Assembly (NCBI GenBank): GCA_041396685.1
Contig: JAWKYD010000014.1
Coordinates: 131,881-195,880 of the forward strand
Direction: 5' to 3'
Source: JAUIAI01 sp041396685
GTDB lineage: Bacteria; Pseudomonadota; Gammaproteobacteria; Burkholderiales; Burkholderiaceae_E
DNA: 64,000 bases
Position numbers and translations under genes: made by a program. Every line of letters begins with the position of its first letter. Position 1 is the stretch's first letter. Under the pieces are notes generated by a model, which made no database searches, was not told the origin of the DNA, and saw only the letters and a list, made by a program, of their open reading frames with translations. Of the stretch, positions 26,590-39,331 are shown piece after piece.

Positions 26590-27594
26590 ATGCAGGACGA
26601 ATGGTTGCCGTTGCTCTGGTTCGCGATCATCGGCATTGCGATCTTCATGTACGTACTGCTCGATGGCTTCGTGCTCGGCGTCGGCCTGCTGTTCCCGTTC
26701 GCGCCCGGTGAAGACGACCGCGATCTCATGATGCATTCGGTAGCGCCGATCTGGGATGGCAACGAGACCTGGCTGGTGCTGGGTGTCGGCGGCTTGCTGG
26801 CGGTGTTCCCGATCGCCTACGCGATCGTTCTACCGGCCCTCTATCTACCGTTCATCTTCATGCTGTTCGGGCTCGTGATGCGCGGCGTCTCGTTCGAGTT
26901 TCGCTTCAAGTCCACCCGCACGCGTGCCTTCTGGAACCGCGCCTTCCAGGGCGGCTCGGCCCTGGCGGTGATCGCGCAAGGCGTGGTGCTGGGCGCCTTC
27001 GTGCACGGCTTCGACATGGACGGCTTCGTTCATCGCGGCGGAATGTTCGTCTGGCTCACGCCGTTCGGTCTGCTGACCGGCGCCGCGCTGTTGGCTGGCT
27101 ATGCGCTGCTCGGCGCCACCTGGCTGATCCTGAAGGCGCCCGGCGAGCTCGAAACCTGGGCGCGTCGGATCGCGCGACCCTTGCTGATCGCGGTACTCGT
27201 GTTCATGGCCTTGATCAGCCTGTGGGTGCCGTTTCTCAGCGACGTCATCGCGCAGCGCTGGTTCTCGCTGCCCAATCTGCTCTATCTGTCGCCCATTCCC
27301 CTGCTGACCGGCGCCACCGGCTTGCTCTGCTGGCGTGCCATCGCCGGACAACAAAAATTGCGGCCGTTCCTGCTTGCGATGGCGCTGTTCACGCTCGGCT
27401 ACGCCGGCCTGGGCATCAGCCTCTGGCCAAACATCGTTCCGCACACCATTCCGTACTGGCGGGCGGCCGCGCCGGCTTCGTCGCAGGGTTTCCTGCTCGT
27501 GGGGGCGATGTTTGCCGTGCCCGCACTACTCGCCTATACGGCCTATTCGTACTGGGTGTTTCGCGGCAAAGTCGAGCGCAATGGGGAGTATTGA
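26590..27594 (+). CDS. cioB: cytochrome bd-type quinol oxidase subunit II (CIO type)
   Basis: A 334-residue multi-spanning partner of subunit I, three bases downstream of it. Signature IWDGNETWLVLGVGGLLAVFP and LVMRGVSFEFRFK are typical of CydB/CioB. About eight membrane segments are visible. No cydX-like small subunit and no cydDC assembly genes are nearby; the next gene converges 12 bases away. Confidence 0.93.
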   Translation: MQDEWLPLLWFAIIGIAIFMYVLLDGFVLGVGLLFPFAPGEDDRDLMMHSVAPIWDGNETWLVLGVGGLLAVFPIAYAIVLPALYLPFIFMLFGLVMRGVSFEFRFKSTRTRAFWNRAFQGGSALAVIAQGVVLGAFVHGFDMDGFVHRGGMFVWLTPFGLLTGAALLAGYALLGATWLILKAPGELETWARRIARPLLIAVLVFMALISLWVPFLSDVIAQRWFSLPNLLYLSPIPLLTGATGLLCWRAIAGQQKLRPFLLAMALFTLGYAGLGISLWPNIVPHTIPYWRAAAPASSQGFLLVGAMFAVPALLAYTAYSYWVFRGKVERNGEY

Positions 27595-27606
27595 TGCGCG
27601 CGCGGG

Positions 27607-30042
27607 TCAGTGCGCAGCTTCTTCGCCCGCCACGAATACCGCCACCGGTGCGTCTGCCAGCCACTCGGCCAGGTCGATGCTTGCCGCCGGTCGCGCCTCG
27701 GGTTCGTGCACCGGGCGCCAGCCGGCGCCGCAGTCCTCGGGCGGTGGATCGATGACCGCGCCGGTCAGCAGCGCGCGCCGCGCGGCCGGGTCCTGGTATC
27801 GATCGACCACCGCCACGGCCATTGCCGCGCCCTCGATGTGGCGGGTGAACGCGAACACCGGCAGGTTTTCGCGCAAGCCGCTCACCGGTTGATAGGCGCC
27901 GTGCGCGAACAGACTCGGCATCGCGCGTCTGGCCTGCAGCAGACGCCGGATCAGCGTCTGCTTGGCGCGTCGGCGATGGTGTTCGCCCGAGCGGGCATCA
28001 CGTTCCGAGCGCAGACCCTGGGCATCGATCGGGCGCCGGTTGTCCGGGTCGACCATCGAGAAGTCGAAGCGCTCGGTTCCGTCGTAGATGTCCGCGACCC
28101 CCGGCAACGTCAACTTCAAAGTAAGCTGCGCCAGCGAGATCTCGCGGCAACCGCGAGCGTGGCTCAACAGATACTGCGTCACCCGCGTGCGGAACTGGTC
28201 GTCGCCCAGCAAGGCGTGCATGAAGTCGATCACCAGGCGCTCGTACTCCACGTCGGGCTCCAGCCAGCTGGTGCGCCGCTTCGCCTCGCGCAGGGCCTTG
28301 ACGACGAAGCCGTCGACGCGGGCGCGGAAGTCGTCGAGTTCGACATCGTTCTCGCCGGGTTGCGGCCAGGCACCGAGCAGCGATTGCATCAGGAACACGA
28401 GCGTGCATTCGTCGGGCTCGGCCGCGAAGCGGTGCCGGGTCGCCAGATGCATCCAGGCAGCGAACTCGTTCGGCCAGTCGGCGTGCGCGTGGGTGATCAG
28501 TGCGAGTCTTGCCCGTGCGTCTTCACCGCGCTTGGTGTCGTGCGTGGCGGTGGCCACCAGGGCACCCGGACGCGTGAGCGCACGATCGCCGAACGCCTGG
28601 TGCAGCGCCTTGACATCGAGAGGGGGGCGACCCGGTTCGCTGCCGACCTCGTTGAGCACCAGCGCCGGTGTGTAGCGATAAAAAGCGGTGTCCTCCATCG
28701 CCTTGGCCATGGCGGGCGCCGACAACTGTTCGAAGGCGGTCCTCGCCCAGCCGCCGGCCGGCATCGCGGCGAGCAGGCTCGGCGGCAGGCCCGCGGGCAG
28801 ATCCTTGAAGTCGGCGCGCGACCAGGCAGCCTCGAATGCCAGTGGCTGTTCGTCGCCGTAGGCACGGTAGCGGTCGGTCGCGACGATCAGCCGGATCAGC
28901 GCCTCCCGCACGTCGGCGGGATCGGCATCCAGGATCGGCGCCGCGACCAGGCGCATCGTGAGCCGCTCGAGCTCGGCACGTAGTTGGTTCGAGAGGATCT
29001 CGCGCTTGGCGGTGGCGAGCGTGTGTTCGAAGGCGCCGGACTGCCCACCGCAAGCGCGCCAGAGCGACTGCATCGGCACCAGACCGGCCTTGTCGACGAA
29101 CACCGCGGTGATGCGCGACATCGTCTCGTAGCCGGTGGTGCCGGCCACCGGCCAGGAGTCCGGCAGGGCCTCGTTCGGCGCGAGGATCTTCTCGACCACG
29201 ATCCACGGTTCGTCGGCCCGACGCTCACGCCAGGCGTTGTCCAAGCGGCGTAGATACGCACCGGGATCCGCCATCCCGTCGACATGGTCGATGCGCAAGC
29301 CCTGCAAGACGTCGATATCGAACAACTCCAGCAGTTTCCGGTGGGTGGCATCGAACACCGCCGGGTCGTGCTGACGCAGGCCGGCCAGCGTGGTGATGTC
29401 GAAGAAGCGTCGCCAATTGAGCAGGCGGTTGCCCACCCGCCAGTGCGCAAGACGCCAGTGCTGCCGCTCCAGCACGTCCATGAGCGGTCCCTCGGCACTG
29501 TCCGCCGCCAGCGGCAGAATGTGATCGAAGACCCGGGCAACGCCGGCCTCGCGGTCGATCGTGATCAGACCCTCGGCCAGCGCCTCGCGCCATGGCCGAT
29601 CGAGGATCGGCAGCAGCAGCTTGCCGGGCGTGCCGCCGGCGATGGCCTGCCAGTCGACATCGAACCAGCGGGCCTGATCGGCCGCCGCGCCCTCGCGCAA
29701 CAAGCCCTGCCAGGCGGCATTGCCCGCGCCGATGCCCAGATGGTTGGGCACGATGTCCAGCAACAGGCCCAGCCCGGCCGCGCGCATGCGTGTGCAGAGA
29801 TCGCGAAAGCCGTCCTCTCCGCCCAGCACGGGATCGATCTCGTTCGGATCGACCACGTCGTAGCCGTGTGTCGAACCGGTTGCGGCGGTGAAGATCGGCG
29901 ACAGGTAGAGATGCGTGATGCCCAGCGAGCGCCAGTAGTCGAGTCGGTCGGCCACCGACGCGAAGTCCACACCGCCACGCAGCTGCACGCGACAGGTCGC
30001 GCGTGCGCCGATGGGAACGGTTCGTCGGACGTCAGTCGTCAT
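27607..30042 (-). CDS. treY: malto-oligosyltrehalose synthase
   Basis: An 811-residue GH13 enzyme that rearranges the reducing-end alpha-1,4 bond of maltodextrin to an alpha-1,1 bond, forming maltooligosyl trehalose. The N-terminus CRVQLRGGVDFASVADRLDYW, LYLSPIFTAATGSTHGYDVVDPNEIDPVLGG, VPNHLG, LRIDHVDGMADP, EKIL and TATHDTKRGEDARARL are TreY hallmarks. The start (30042) lies inside the end of the upstream glgX-treZ gene (11-base overlap). It is last in the leftward glucan operon and converges with cioB. Confidence 0.95.
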   Translation of the reverse strand: MTTDVRRTVPIGARATCRVQLRGGVDFASVADRLDYWRSLGITHLYLSPIFTAATGSTHGYDVVDPNEIDPVLGGEDGFRDLCTRMRAAGLGLLLDIVPNHLGIGAGNAAWQGLLREGAAADQARWFDVDWQAIAGGTPGKLLLPILDRPWREALAEGLITIDREAGVARVFDHILPLAADSAEGPLMDVLERQHWRLAHWRVGNRLLNWRRFFDITTLAGLRQHDPAVFDATHRKLLELFDIDVLQGLRIDHVDGMADPGAYLRRLDNAWRERRADEPWIVVEKILAPNEALPDSWPVAGTTGYETMSRITAVFVDKAGLVPMQSLWRACGGQSGAFEHTLATAKREILSNQLRAELERLTMRLVAAPILDADPADVREALIRLIVATDRYRAYGDEQPLAFEAAWSRADFKDLPAGLPPSLLAAMPAGGWARTAFEQLSAPAMAKAMEDTAFYRYTPALVLNEVGSEPGRPPLDVKALHQAFGDRALTRPGALVATATHDTKRGEDARARLALITHAHADWPNEFAAWMHLATRHRFAAEPDECTLVFLMQSLLGAWPQPGENDVELDDFRARVDGFVVKALREAKRRTSWLEPDVEYERLVIDFMHALLGDDQFRTRVTQYLLSHARGCREISLAQLTLKLTLPGVADIYDGTERFDFSMVDPDNRRPIDAQGLRSERDARSGEHHRRRAKQTLIRRLLQARRAMPSLFAHGAYQPVSGLRENLPVFAFTRHIEGAAMAVAVVDRYQDPAARRALLTGAVIDPPPEDCGAGWRPVHEPEARPAASIDLAEWLADAPVAVFVAGEEAAH

Positions 30043-33000
30043 TGCCGGACTCCGTGGATCGGCCCGAGCGGAACGCCAGTACCGTCCAGGCCGCCAGCTC
30101 GCCGCGCGCGAGATCGCCGGTGTCGGTGGGGCGGCTCGCGAACACGAGTTCGCCCGCCGGCCGCTGGAAGCCCGAAATCGGCTGATCGCCGAGCACACCG
30201 ATCAGCACCCAGGTCGCACCCGAGGCCAGCCGCCAGGAGATCTCGAATCCCCGTTCGCCAATCGTGCGCCGCCGCGCGCTCGCGCTGCCGGCCGGACTGA
30301 GCAGCGGAACGAGTTCGCGCTGGCGCGTGCGAATCAGCGTGGCGATGTGTTCCGATACCGCCCGCGCCCGGTCTCGCTCGGATTCATCGAATTCGTCCAC
30401 CGATGTCTCGACGTGGCTGCGTTCGAAGGTCTCCGGGCTTTCGGGATCCGGGATCGATGCCGGTTCGCCCGCGAACGCACCGAAGCGGGCGAACTCGCGT
30501 CGGCGTCCGTCGCGAACGGCCTGGCCGAGTTCGCCGCCGAAGTCGGTGAAGAACTGGAACGGCGCACGGCTGCCGAGTTCCTCGCCCATGAACAGCATGG
30601 GGATCTGCGGCGCCAGCAGCACCACCGCCTGCGCCGCACACACGGCCTCGGCGCTGGCGAGCGCGCCGATGCGTTCGCCAAACGCGCGGTTGCCGACCTG
30701 ATCGTGGTTCTGCAGGAAGGCCACGAAGCGCTGCGGTGGCAGGGCGCTCGAATCGCTGCCGCGCGGGCGCCCGTCGCGGTAGCGCATGGCCTGGCCCTGA
30801 TAGACGAAGCCCTCGGCCAGGCCGGTCAACAACATGGCCATCGTGTCGTCGGCGTAGTCCGCGTAGTAGCCGTCCTGCTCGCCGGTCAGCAGCACGTGCA
30901 GGCAATGATGGATGTCGTCGTTCCACTGGGCGGTGTATTCCTCGCGCAGCAACCCGGCATCGTTCTCCTCGTTCTCGACGATCAGGTGAACATGGCGTGA
31001 GTGTCCGAAGCGTTGCCGTACGGCGAAGCCCAGCTCGTGCAGAAACGTGCTGCGACCGTCGGCCGGTATCGCATGGACCGCGTCGAAGCGCAGACCATCG
31101 AGTCGATACTCGGTCAGCCAGAACAGCGCGTTGTGCACGAAGAACGAACGCACCAGCGCATTCTCGAAATCGAGCGCCGCGCCCCAGGGCGTCTCGGAGT
31201 CGCGACGATAGAACTGCGGCGCGTAGCGCATCAGATAGTTGCCCTCGGGTCCGAAGTGGTTGTAGACCACATCGAGGAACACCTGGATGCCCAGTCGGTG
31301 CGCTTCGTCGACCATTGCCTTCAGCGCCGCCGGAATGCCGTAGCCGTGGTGTGGGGCGAATGGCAGCACGCCGTCGTACCCCCAGTTGCGCTCGCCGGCG
31401 AAGGCCCCGATCGGCATCAACTCGATCGCGGTGATGCCCTGCTCGGCGAGCGCGGGCAGGCGCGCACGCACGCCGTCGAACGTTCCCGAGCGCGAGAACG
31501 TGCCCACGTGCACCTCCAGGATCACGGTCTGCTCCCAGGGCAGCCCCTGCCAGCCGCTGTCGCGCCAGCGATAGTCGGAGGGATCGACGACCAGCGAGTA
31601 GCCGTGCGGGCCGTCCTGCTGCGCGCGTGAGGCCGGATCGGGAACCGGCGTGTCGTCGTCGACCCGGTAGCGATATCGGCTGCCGGGTCCGGCTGCATCG
31701 GTCACCACCTCGAACCAGCCCGAATCGCCGACCGGCAACATCGGCAGCGCCCGGCTGCCGTCGCCGTTGCCATTGCCGAGCAGCAGGTGCGGTGAGCTCA
31801 CCGCCGGCGCCCACAGGCGAAAGCGCGTCACCCCGCCCTCGAGAACCTCGGCGCCGAACGGCATCGTGTGCCGCACCCCGGCCGCGCGCGAGCGCCGTCC
31901 GGCGCGGAACACGCTCAATGAGCGCCCCGGCAGATGGAAGCACTCGATCTCGCGCCACAGCCGGGCGCCCGTCCGGAGTGTCGGCTCGGACGTGTCCAGG
32001 ACACGTTGCCAGCCGTCGCTGATGCTCTGGCCCGGCATCGTGAATTCGACCGATTCGGCGCCACCGTTGAACAACAACAGGAAGGTCTCGTCGTCCTCGG
32101 GTGGTCCTTCGGGCGGCAGATGCACGCCCGCGTGGCCGGTCAGCATCATGCCGAATGCGCGTCGCGCCGGATCCTGCCAGGCCTGCGTGTCCATCACGCC
32201 GCCCTCGGCGCGTAGCCAGAGGATGTCGGGCGTGCCCTGCGCCGAGCGCTCCTGGCCGTGCAGGAAACTGGCGCGTCGGAACACCGGATGGGCACGCCGC
32301 AGGCGAATCAGTTCCTCGACGAAGGCGGCCAGTTCGCGGCCCTCGCTGTCGATGCTCTGCCAGTCGATCCAGGTCAGCGGGTTGTCCTGACAATAGGCGT
32401 TGTTGTTGCCCTGCTGGCTGTGGCCGATCTCGTCGCCCGCGAGCAGCATCGGCATGCCCTGGCTGAGCAGCAGCGTGGCCAGCAGGTTGCGCTTCTGCAG
32501 TCCGCGCATCTCGATGATCTCGCGGTCGTCGGTCGGCCCCTCGGCGCCATAGTTGCACGACAGATTGTGGTCGTGCCCGTCGCGGTTGTCCTCGAGATTG
32601 GCCTCGTTGTGCTTGTCGTTGTAGCTGACGACATCGTGCAGGCAGAAGCCGTCGTGCGCGGTCACGAAATTGACGCTGGCCCACGGGCGACGGCCGCGCT
32701 GCTCGAACAGATCCGCCGAGCCCAGCAGGCGTGTCGAAAACTCGGCGGTGGTGGCTTCGTCGCCGCGCCAGAACGCCCGTACGGCGTCGCGATAGCGATC
32801 GTTCCACTCGCTGAATCCTGGGCCGTGCTGTCCGAGGCGATAGCCGTCGGGCCCGACATCCCAGGGCTCGGCGATCAGCTTGACCGTCTGCAGCACGGGA
32901 TCCTGGCGGATCGCGGTCAGGAACGGGCTCGCCAGGCTCCAGGCCTCTTCGCCACGTCCGAGCGTGGTTGCAAGATCGAAGCGGAAACCGTCCACGCCCA

Positions 33001-34018
33001 TCGTCCCGACCCAGTAGCGCAGCGAGTCGAGCACGAGCTGCAGCACGCGTGGATGGGACAAGTCGAGTGTGTTGCCGCAGCCGGTGTAATCGACGTAATA
33101 GCGCGGGTTTTCGTGCGACAGCCGGTAGTAGCTCGCGTTGTCGATGCCCTTGAACGACAGCGTCGGCCCGAGATGATTGCCCTCGGCCGTGTGATTGAAG
33201 ACGACGTCGAGAATGACTTCGATGCCGGCGGCGTGCAGACGCGCCACCATGATCTGGAACTCGGTGAGCCCGCCATCCGCGCTCAGATAGCGTTGCTCGG
33301 GCGCGAAGAACCCGATCGAGTTGTAGCCCCAGTAGTTGGACAGCCCGCGCTGGGTCAGGTGGCGATCGTCGATGAAGGCGTGCACCGGCAGCAATTCGAT
33401 GGCCGTGATGCCCAGACCCACGAGGTGGTCGATGACCGCGGCATGCGACAGACCGGCGAAGGTGCCGCGTTGCCGCGCCGGCACCTGCGGATGCAGCGCG
33501 GTCAGCCCCTTGACGTGCGCCTCGTACAGGATCGATTCATCGGCGCGGATGCCGGGCCGCGGATTGCGCCGCCAGTCGAAGGCCGGATCGACGACCACGC
33601 CCTTGATCATGCCCGAGCCGTTGTCGGCGCGGTCGAACGACAGATCCTCGCGGCCGCTGCCCACCCGGTAGCCGAAATGGGCGTTCGACCACCGCACCTG
33701 GCCGTGCAGCAGCTTGGCATAGGGGTCGATCAGCAGCTTGTGGGGGTTGAATCGATGGCCGGCCGCGGGGTCATAGGGGCCGTGGACCCGATAGCCGTAC
33801 AGGAGACCGGGAACGGCATCGGGCAGGTAGCCGTGCCAGATCTCGTCGGTCATCTCGGGAAGTTCGAACCGGGCGACCTCGCGCCGGCCGCTTTCCTCGT
33901 ACAGGCACAGTTGCACCGCGCTGGCATGCGCGGAGAACAACGCGAAGTTGACGCCGCGGCCGTCGAATGTCGCACCCAGCGGATAGGGCCTGCCGGCCCA
34001 CATGCGCATGCGCCTCAT
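30032..34018 (-). CDS. glgX-treZ: fused glycogen debranching enzyme GlgX and malto-oligosyltrehalose trehalohydrolase TreZ
   Basis: A single 1328-residue frame with two complete GH13 enzymes. Residues about 1-710 are GlgX: YPLGATFDGRGVNFALFSAHA, GFRFDLATTLGR (nucleophile), LIAEPWDVG (acid) and TAHDGFCLHD. Residues about 719-1328 are TreZ: MPFGAEVLEGGVTRFRLWAP, GLRFDAVHAI, LIVENEEND and FLQNHDQVGN. Only about ten residues link them. GlgX removes branch stubs from glucan; TreZ cuts trehalose from the product of TreY. Codon 719 is an ATG at the natural TreZ start (31864), so internal initiation is possible. The start overlaps the glgB stop as ATGA; the end overlaps treY. Confidence 0.93.
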   Translation of the reverse strand: MRRMRMWAGRPYPLGATFDGRGVNFALFSAHASAVQLCLYEESGRREVARFELPEMTDEIWHGYLPDAVPGLLYGYRVHGPYDPAAGHRFNPHKLLIDPYAKLLHGQVRWSNAHFGYRVGSGREDLSFDRADNGSGMIKGVVVDPAFDWRRNPRPGIRADESILYEAHVKGLTALHPQVPARQRGTFAGLSHAAVIDHLVGLGITAIELLPVHAFIDDRHLTQRGLSNYWGYNSIGFFAPEQRYLSADGGLTEFQIMVARLHAAGIEVILDVVFNHTAEGNHLGPTLSFKGIDNASYYRLSHENPRYYVDYTGCGNTLDLSHPRVLQLVLDSLRYWVGTMGVDGFRFDLATTLGRGEEAWSLASPFLTAIRQDPVLQTVKLIAEPWDVGPDGYRLGQHGPGFSEWNDRYRDAVRAFWRGDEATTAEFSTRLLGSADLFEQRGRRPWASVNFVTAHDGFCLHDVVSYNDKHNEANLEDNRDGHDHNLSCNYGAEGPTDDREIIEMRGLQKRNLLATLLLSQGMPMLLAGDEIGHSQQGNNNAYCQDNPLTWIDWQSIDSEGRELAAFVEELIRLRRAHPVFRRASFLHGQERSAQGTPDILWLRAEGGVMDTQAWQDPARRAFGMMLTGHAGVHLPPEGPPEDDETFLLLFNGGAESVEFTMPGQSISDGWQRVLDTSEPTLRTGARLWREIECFHLPGRSLSVFRAGRRSRAAGVRHTMPFGAEVLEGGVTRFRLWAPAVSSPHLLLGNGNGDGSRALPMLPVGDSGWFEVVTDAAGPGSRYRYRVDDDTPVPDPASRAQQDGPHGYSLVVDPSDYRWRDSGWQGLPWEQTVILEVHVGTFSRSGTFDGVRARLPALAEQGITAIELMPIGAFAGERNWGYDGVLPFAPHHGYGIPAALKAMVDEAHRLGIQVFLDVVYNHFGPEGNYLMRYAPQFYRRDSETPWGAALDFENALVRSFFVHNALFWLTEYRLDGLRFDAVHAIPADGRSTFLHELGFAVRQRFGHSRHVHLIVENEENDAGLLREEYTAQWNDDIHHCLHVLLTGEQDGYYADYADDTMAMLLTGLAEGFVYQGQAMRYRDGRPRGSDSSALPPQRFVAFLQNHDQVGNRAFGERIGALASAEAVCAAQAVVLLAPQIPMLFMGEELGSRAPFQFFTDFGGELGQAVRDGRRREFARFGAFAGEPASIPDPESPETFERSHVETSVDEFDESERDRARAVSEHIATLIRTRQRELVPLLSPAGSASARRRTIGERGFEISWRLASGATWVLIGVLGDQPISGFQRPAGELVFASRPTDTGDLARGELAAWTVLAFRSGRSTESGNDD

Positions 34019-35926
34019 CGTCGTCCCAGAAGCAGGGTGGCAAGCGGTGGCAGCGGAACCTCGATGCTGTGACTCATTCCGTGCAGCGGATGCTCGTCGG
34101 CCTGCACCTGCGTGGGTGCGGGCGCATCGGAGCCGCCGAACATCGCCGCATCGGTATTGAGCAGCAGGCGCCACGGGCCGGCGCCCGGCACGCCGATGCG
34201 GTAGCGCTCGTGCACCCGCGGCTGCAGATTCAGGATCACGAGGAGTTCCGAGCCGGGCTCGTCGGCGATCCGCAGCCAGCTGAGCACACTGGCGGCGCTG
34301 TCACGCGTGTCCACCCAGCGAAAGCCGTCGGGGGAGTGATCGAGCCGGTGCAGGGCGGGGCGCTCGCGCAGGCAGCGGTTCAGCTCCGCGACCAGGCGTT
34401 GCAGGCCGCGGTGGGCGGGATCGTCCAGCAGATGCCAGTCCAGGCTGTGATCGTGCGACCATTCGCGCTTCTGTCCGAACTCGCCCCCCATGAACAGCAG
34501 CTTCTTGCCCGGATGTGCCCACATCATGCCGAACAGCGCGCGCAGGTTCGCGAAACGCTGCCAGTCGTCGCCCGGCATCTTGCCGATCAGCGAGCCTTTG
34601 CCGTGCACGACCTCGTCATGGCTGAGCGGCAGCACGTAGTTCTCCGAGAAGGCATACTGCAATGCGAAGGTGAGTTCGTCCTGGTGCCAGTGGCGGTGGA
34701 TGGGGTCGCGCGCGAAGTAACGCAATGTGTCGTGCATCCAACCCATGTTCCACTTGAAGGTGAAGCCCAGACCTCCGTGGTCGACCGGCCGTGACACGCC
34801 CGGGTAGGCGGTGCTCTCCTCGGCGATCACGACCGCGCCGGGGTGTTCACCGTGGGCGACTGTGTTCAACTCGTGCATGAACTCGATCGCCTCCAGGTTG
34901 TCGCGCCCGCCGAGCCGGTTCGGCACCCACTCGCCCTCGCTGCGCGAGTAGTCCAGATACAGCATCGAGGCCACCGCATCCACGCGCAGCCCATCGATGT
35001 GGAAGCGGTCGAGCCAATACAAGGCATTGGCGATCAGGAAATTGCGCACCTCGGTGCGGCCGAAGTTGTAGATCAGCGTGTTCCAGTCGCGATGAAAGCC
35101 CTGCCGCGGATCCGCGTGCTCGTAGAGTGCGGTGCCGTCGAAGCGGGCCAGACCGTGTGCGTCATTGGGGAAGTGCCCGGGGACCCAGTCGAGCAGCACA
35201 CCGAGTCCGGCCTGGTGGCACCGATCGATGAATTCCGCGAACTCGTCGGCGGTGCCGTAACGGATCGAGGGTGCGAACAGGCCGATCGGCTGATATCCCC
35301 AGGAGCCGTCGAACGGATACTCCGAGACGGGCATCAGCTCCAGGTGGGTGAAGCCCATCTCGAGTGCATACGGAATCAGCCGCTCGCCGAGCTCGTGATA
35401 CGAGAGATACCGGTTGTTGTGCTCGGGCACGCGCGCCCACGACCCCAGGTGCACCTCGTAGATGCTCATCGGTGCCTGTAGCGGATTGCGCTGCGCGCGT
35501 TCGGTCATCCACGCCTCGTCCTGCCATGGCCGCTGCACCAGGCCTTGAACGACCGAGGCGGTCTCGGGCGGATGCTGGGCGCGGAAACCCACCGGGTCCG
35601 CCTTCAGCATCTGCCCTTCGGCGCGCGGACCGGTGATCTGATACTTGTACAAGGCGCCCGGCGCCACGCCCGGGATGAAACCGGCCCACAGGCCGCTGCC
35701 GCCGTCGACCTGCAGGGGATCGCGGCCGCCCGCCCAGTCATTGAAGTCGCCTACGACGCTGACTTCGCTCGCATTCGGCGCCCAGACCACGAAGCGGGTG
35801 CCTTCGCGGCCGTCGATGCGCATCGGGTGTGCGCCCAGCAGCTCGTAGAGCCGCCACAGGCGCCCCTCGTTGAACAGGTGTCGTTCCAGATCGCCGATCA
35901 GTTCGCGCGGCTCTTGCCGGGGACGG

Positions 35927-35934
<8 letters not shown>
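34015..35934 (-). CDS. glgB: 1,4-alpha-glucan branching enzyme
   Basis: A 639-residue GH13 branching enzyme. N-terminal CBM48 segment (FVVWAPNASEVSVVGDFNDW), then MPVSEYPFDGSWGYQPIGLFAPSIRYG, GLRVDAVASMLYLDYSR (nucleophile), VIAEEST (acid) and LPLSHDEVVHGKGSL, and the C-terminal all-beta domain. It introduces alpha-1,6 branches into linear glucan made by GlgE. Its start overlaps the TreS-maltokinase stop by eight bases and its stop overlaps the next start by four. Confidence 0.95.

Positions 35935-39327
<3,393 letters not shown>

Positions 39328-39331
<4 letters not shown>

Noticed and set aside
32258..34072. Open frame of about 600 codons on the plus strand opposite glgX-treZ
   Set aside because: It mirrors the codon structure of the real gene on the other strand. 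No recognisable domain, signal or start context.
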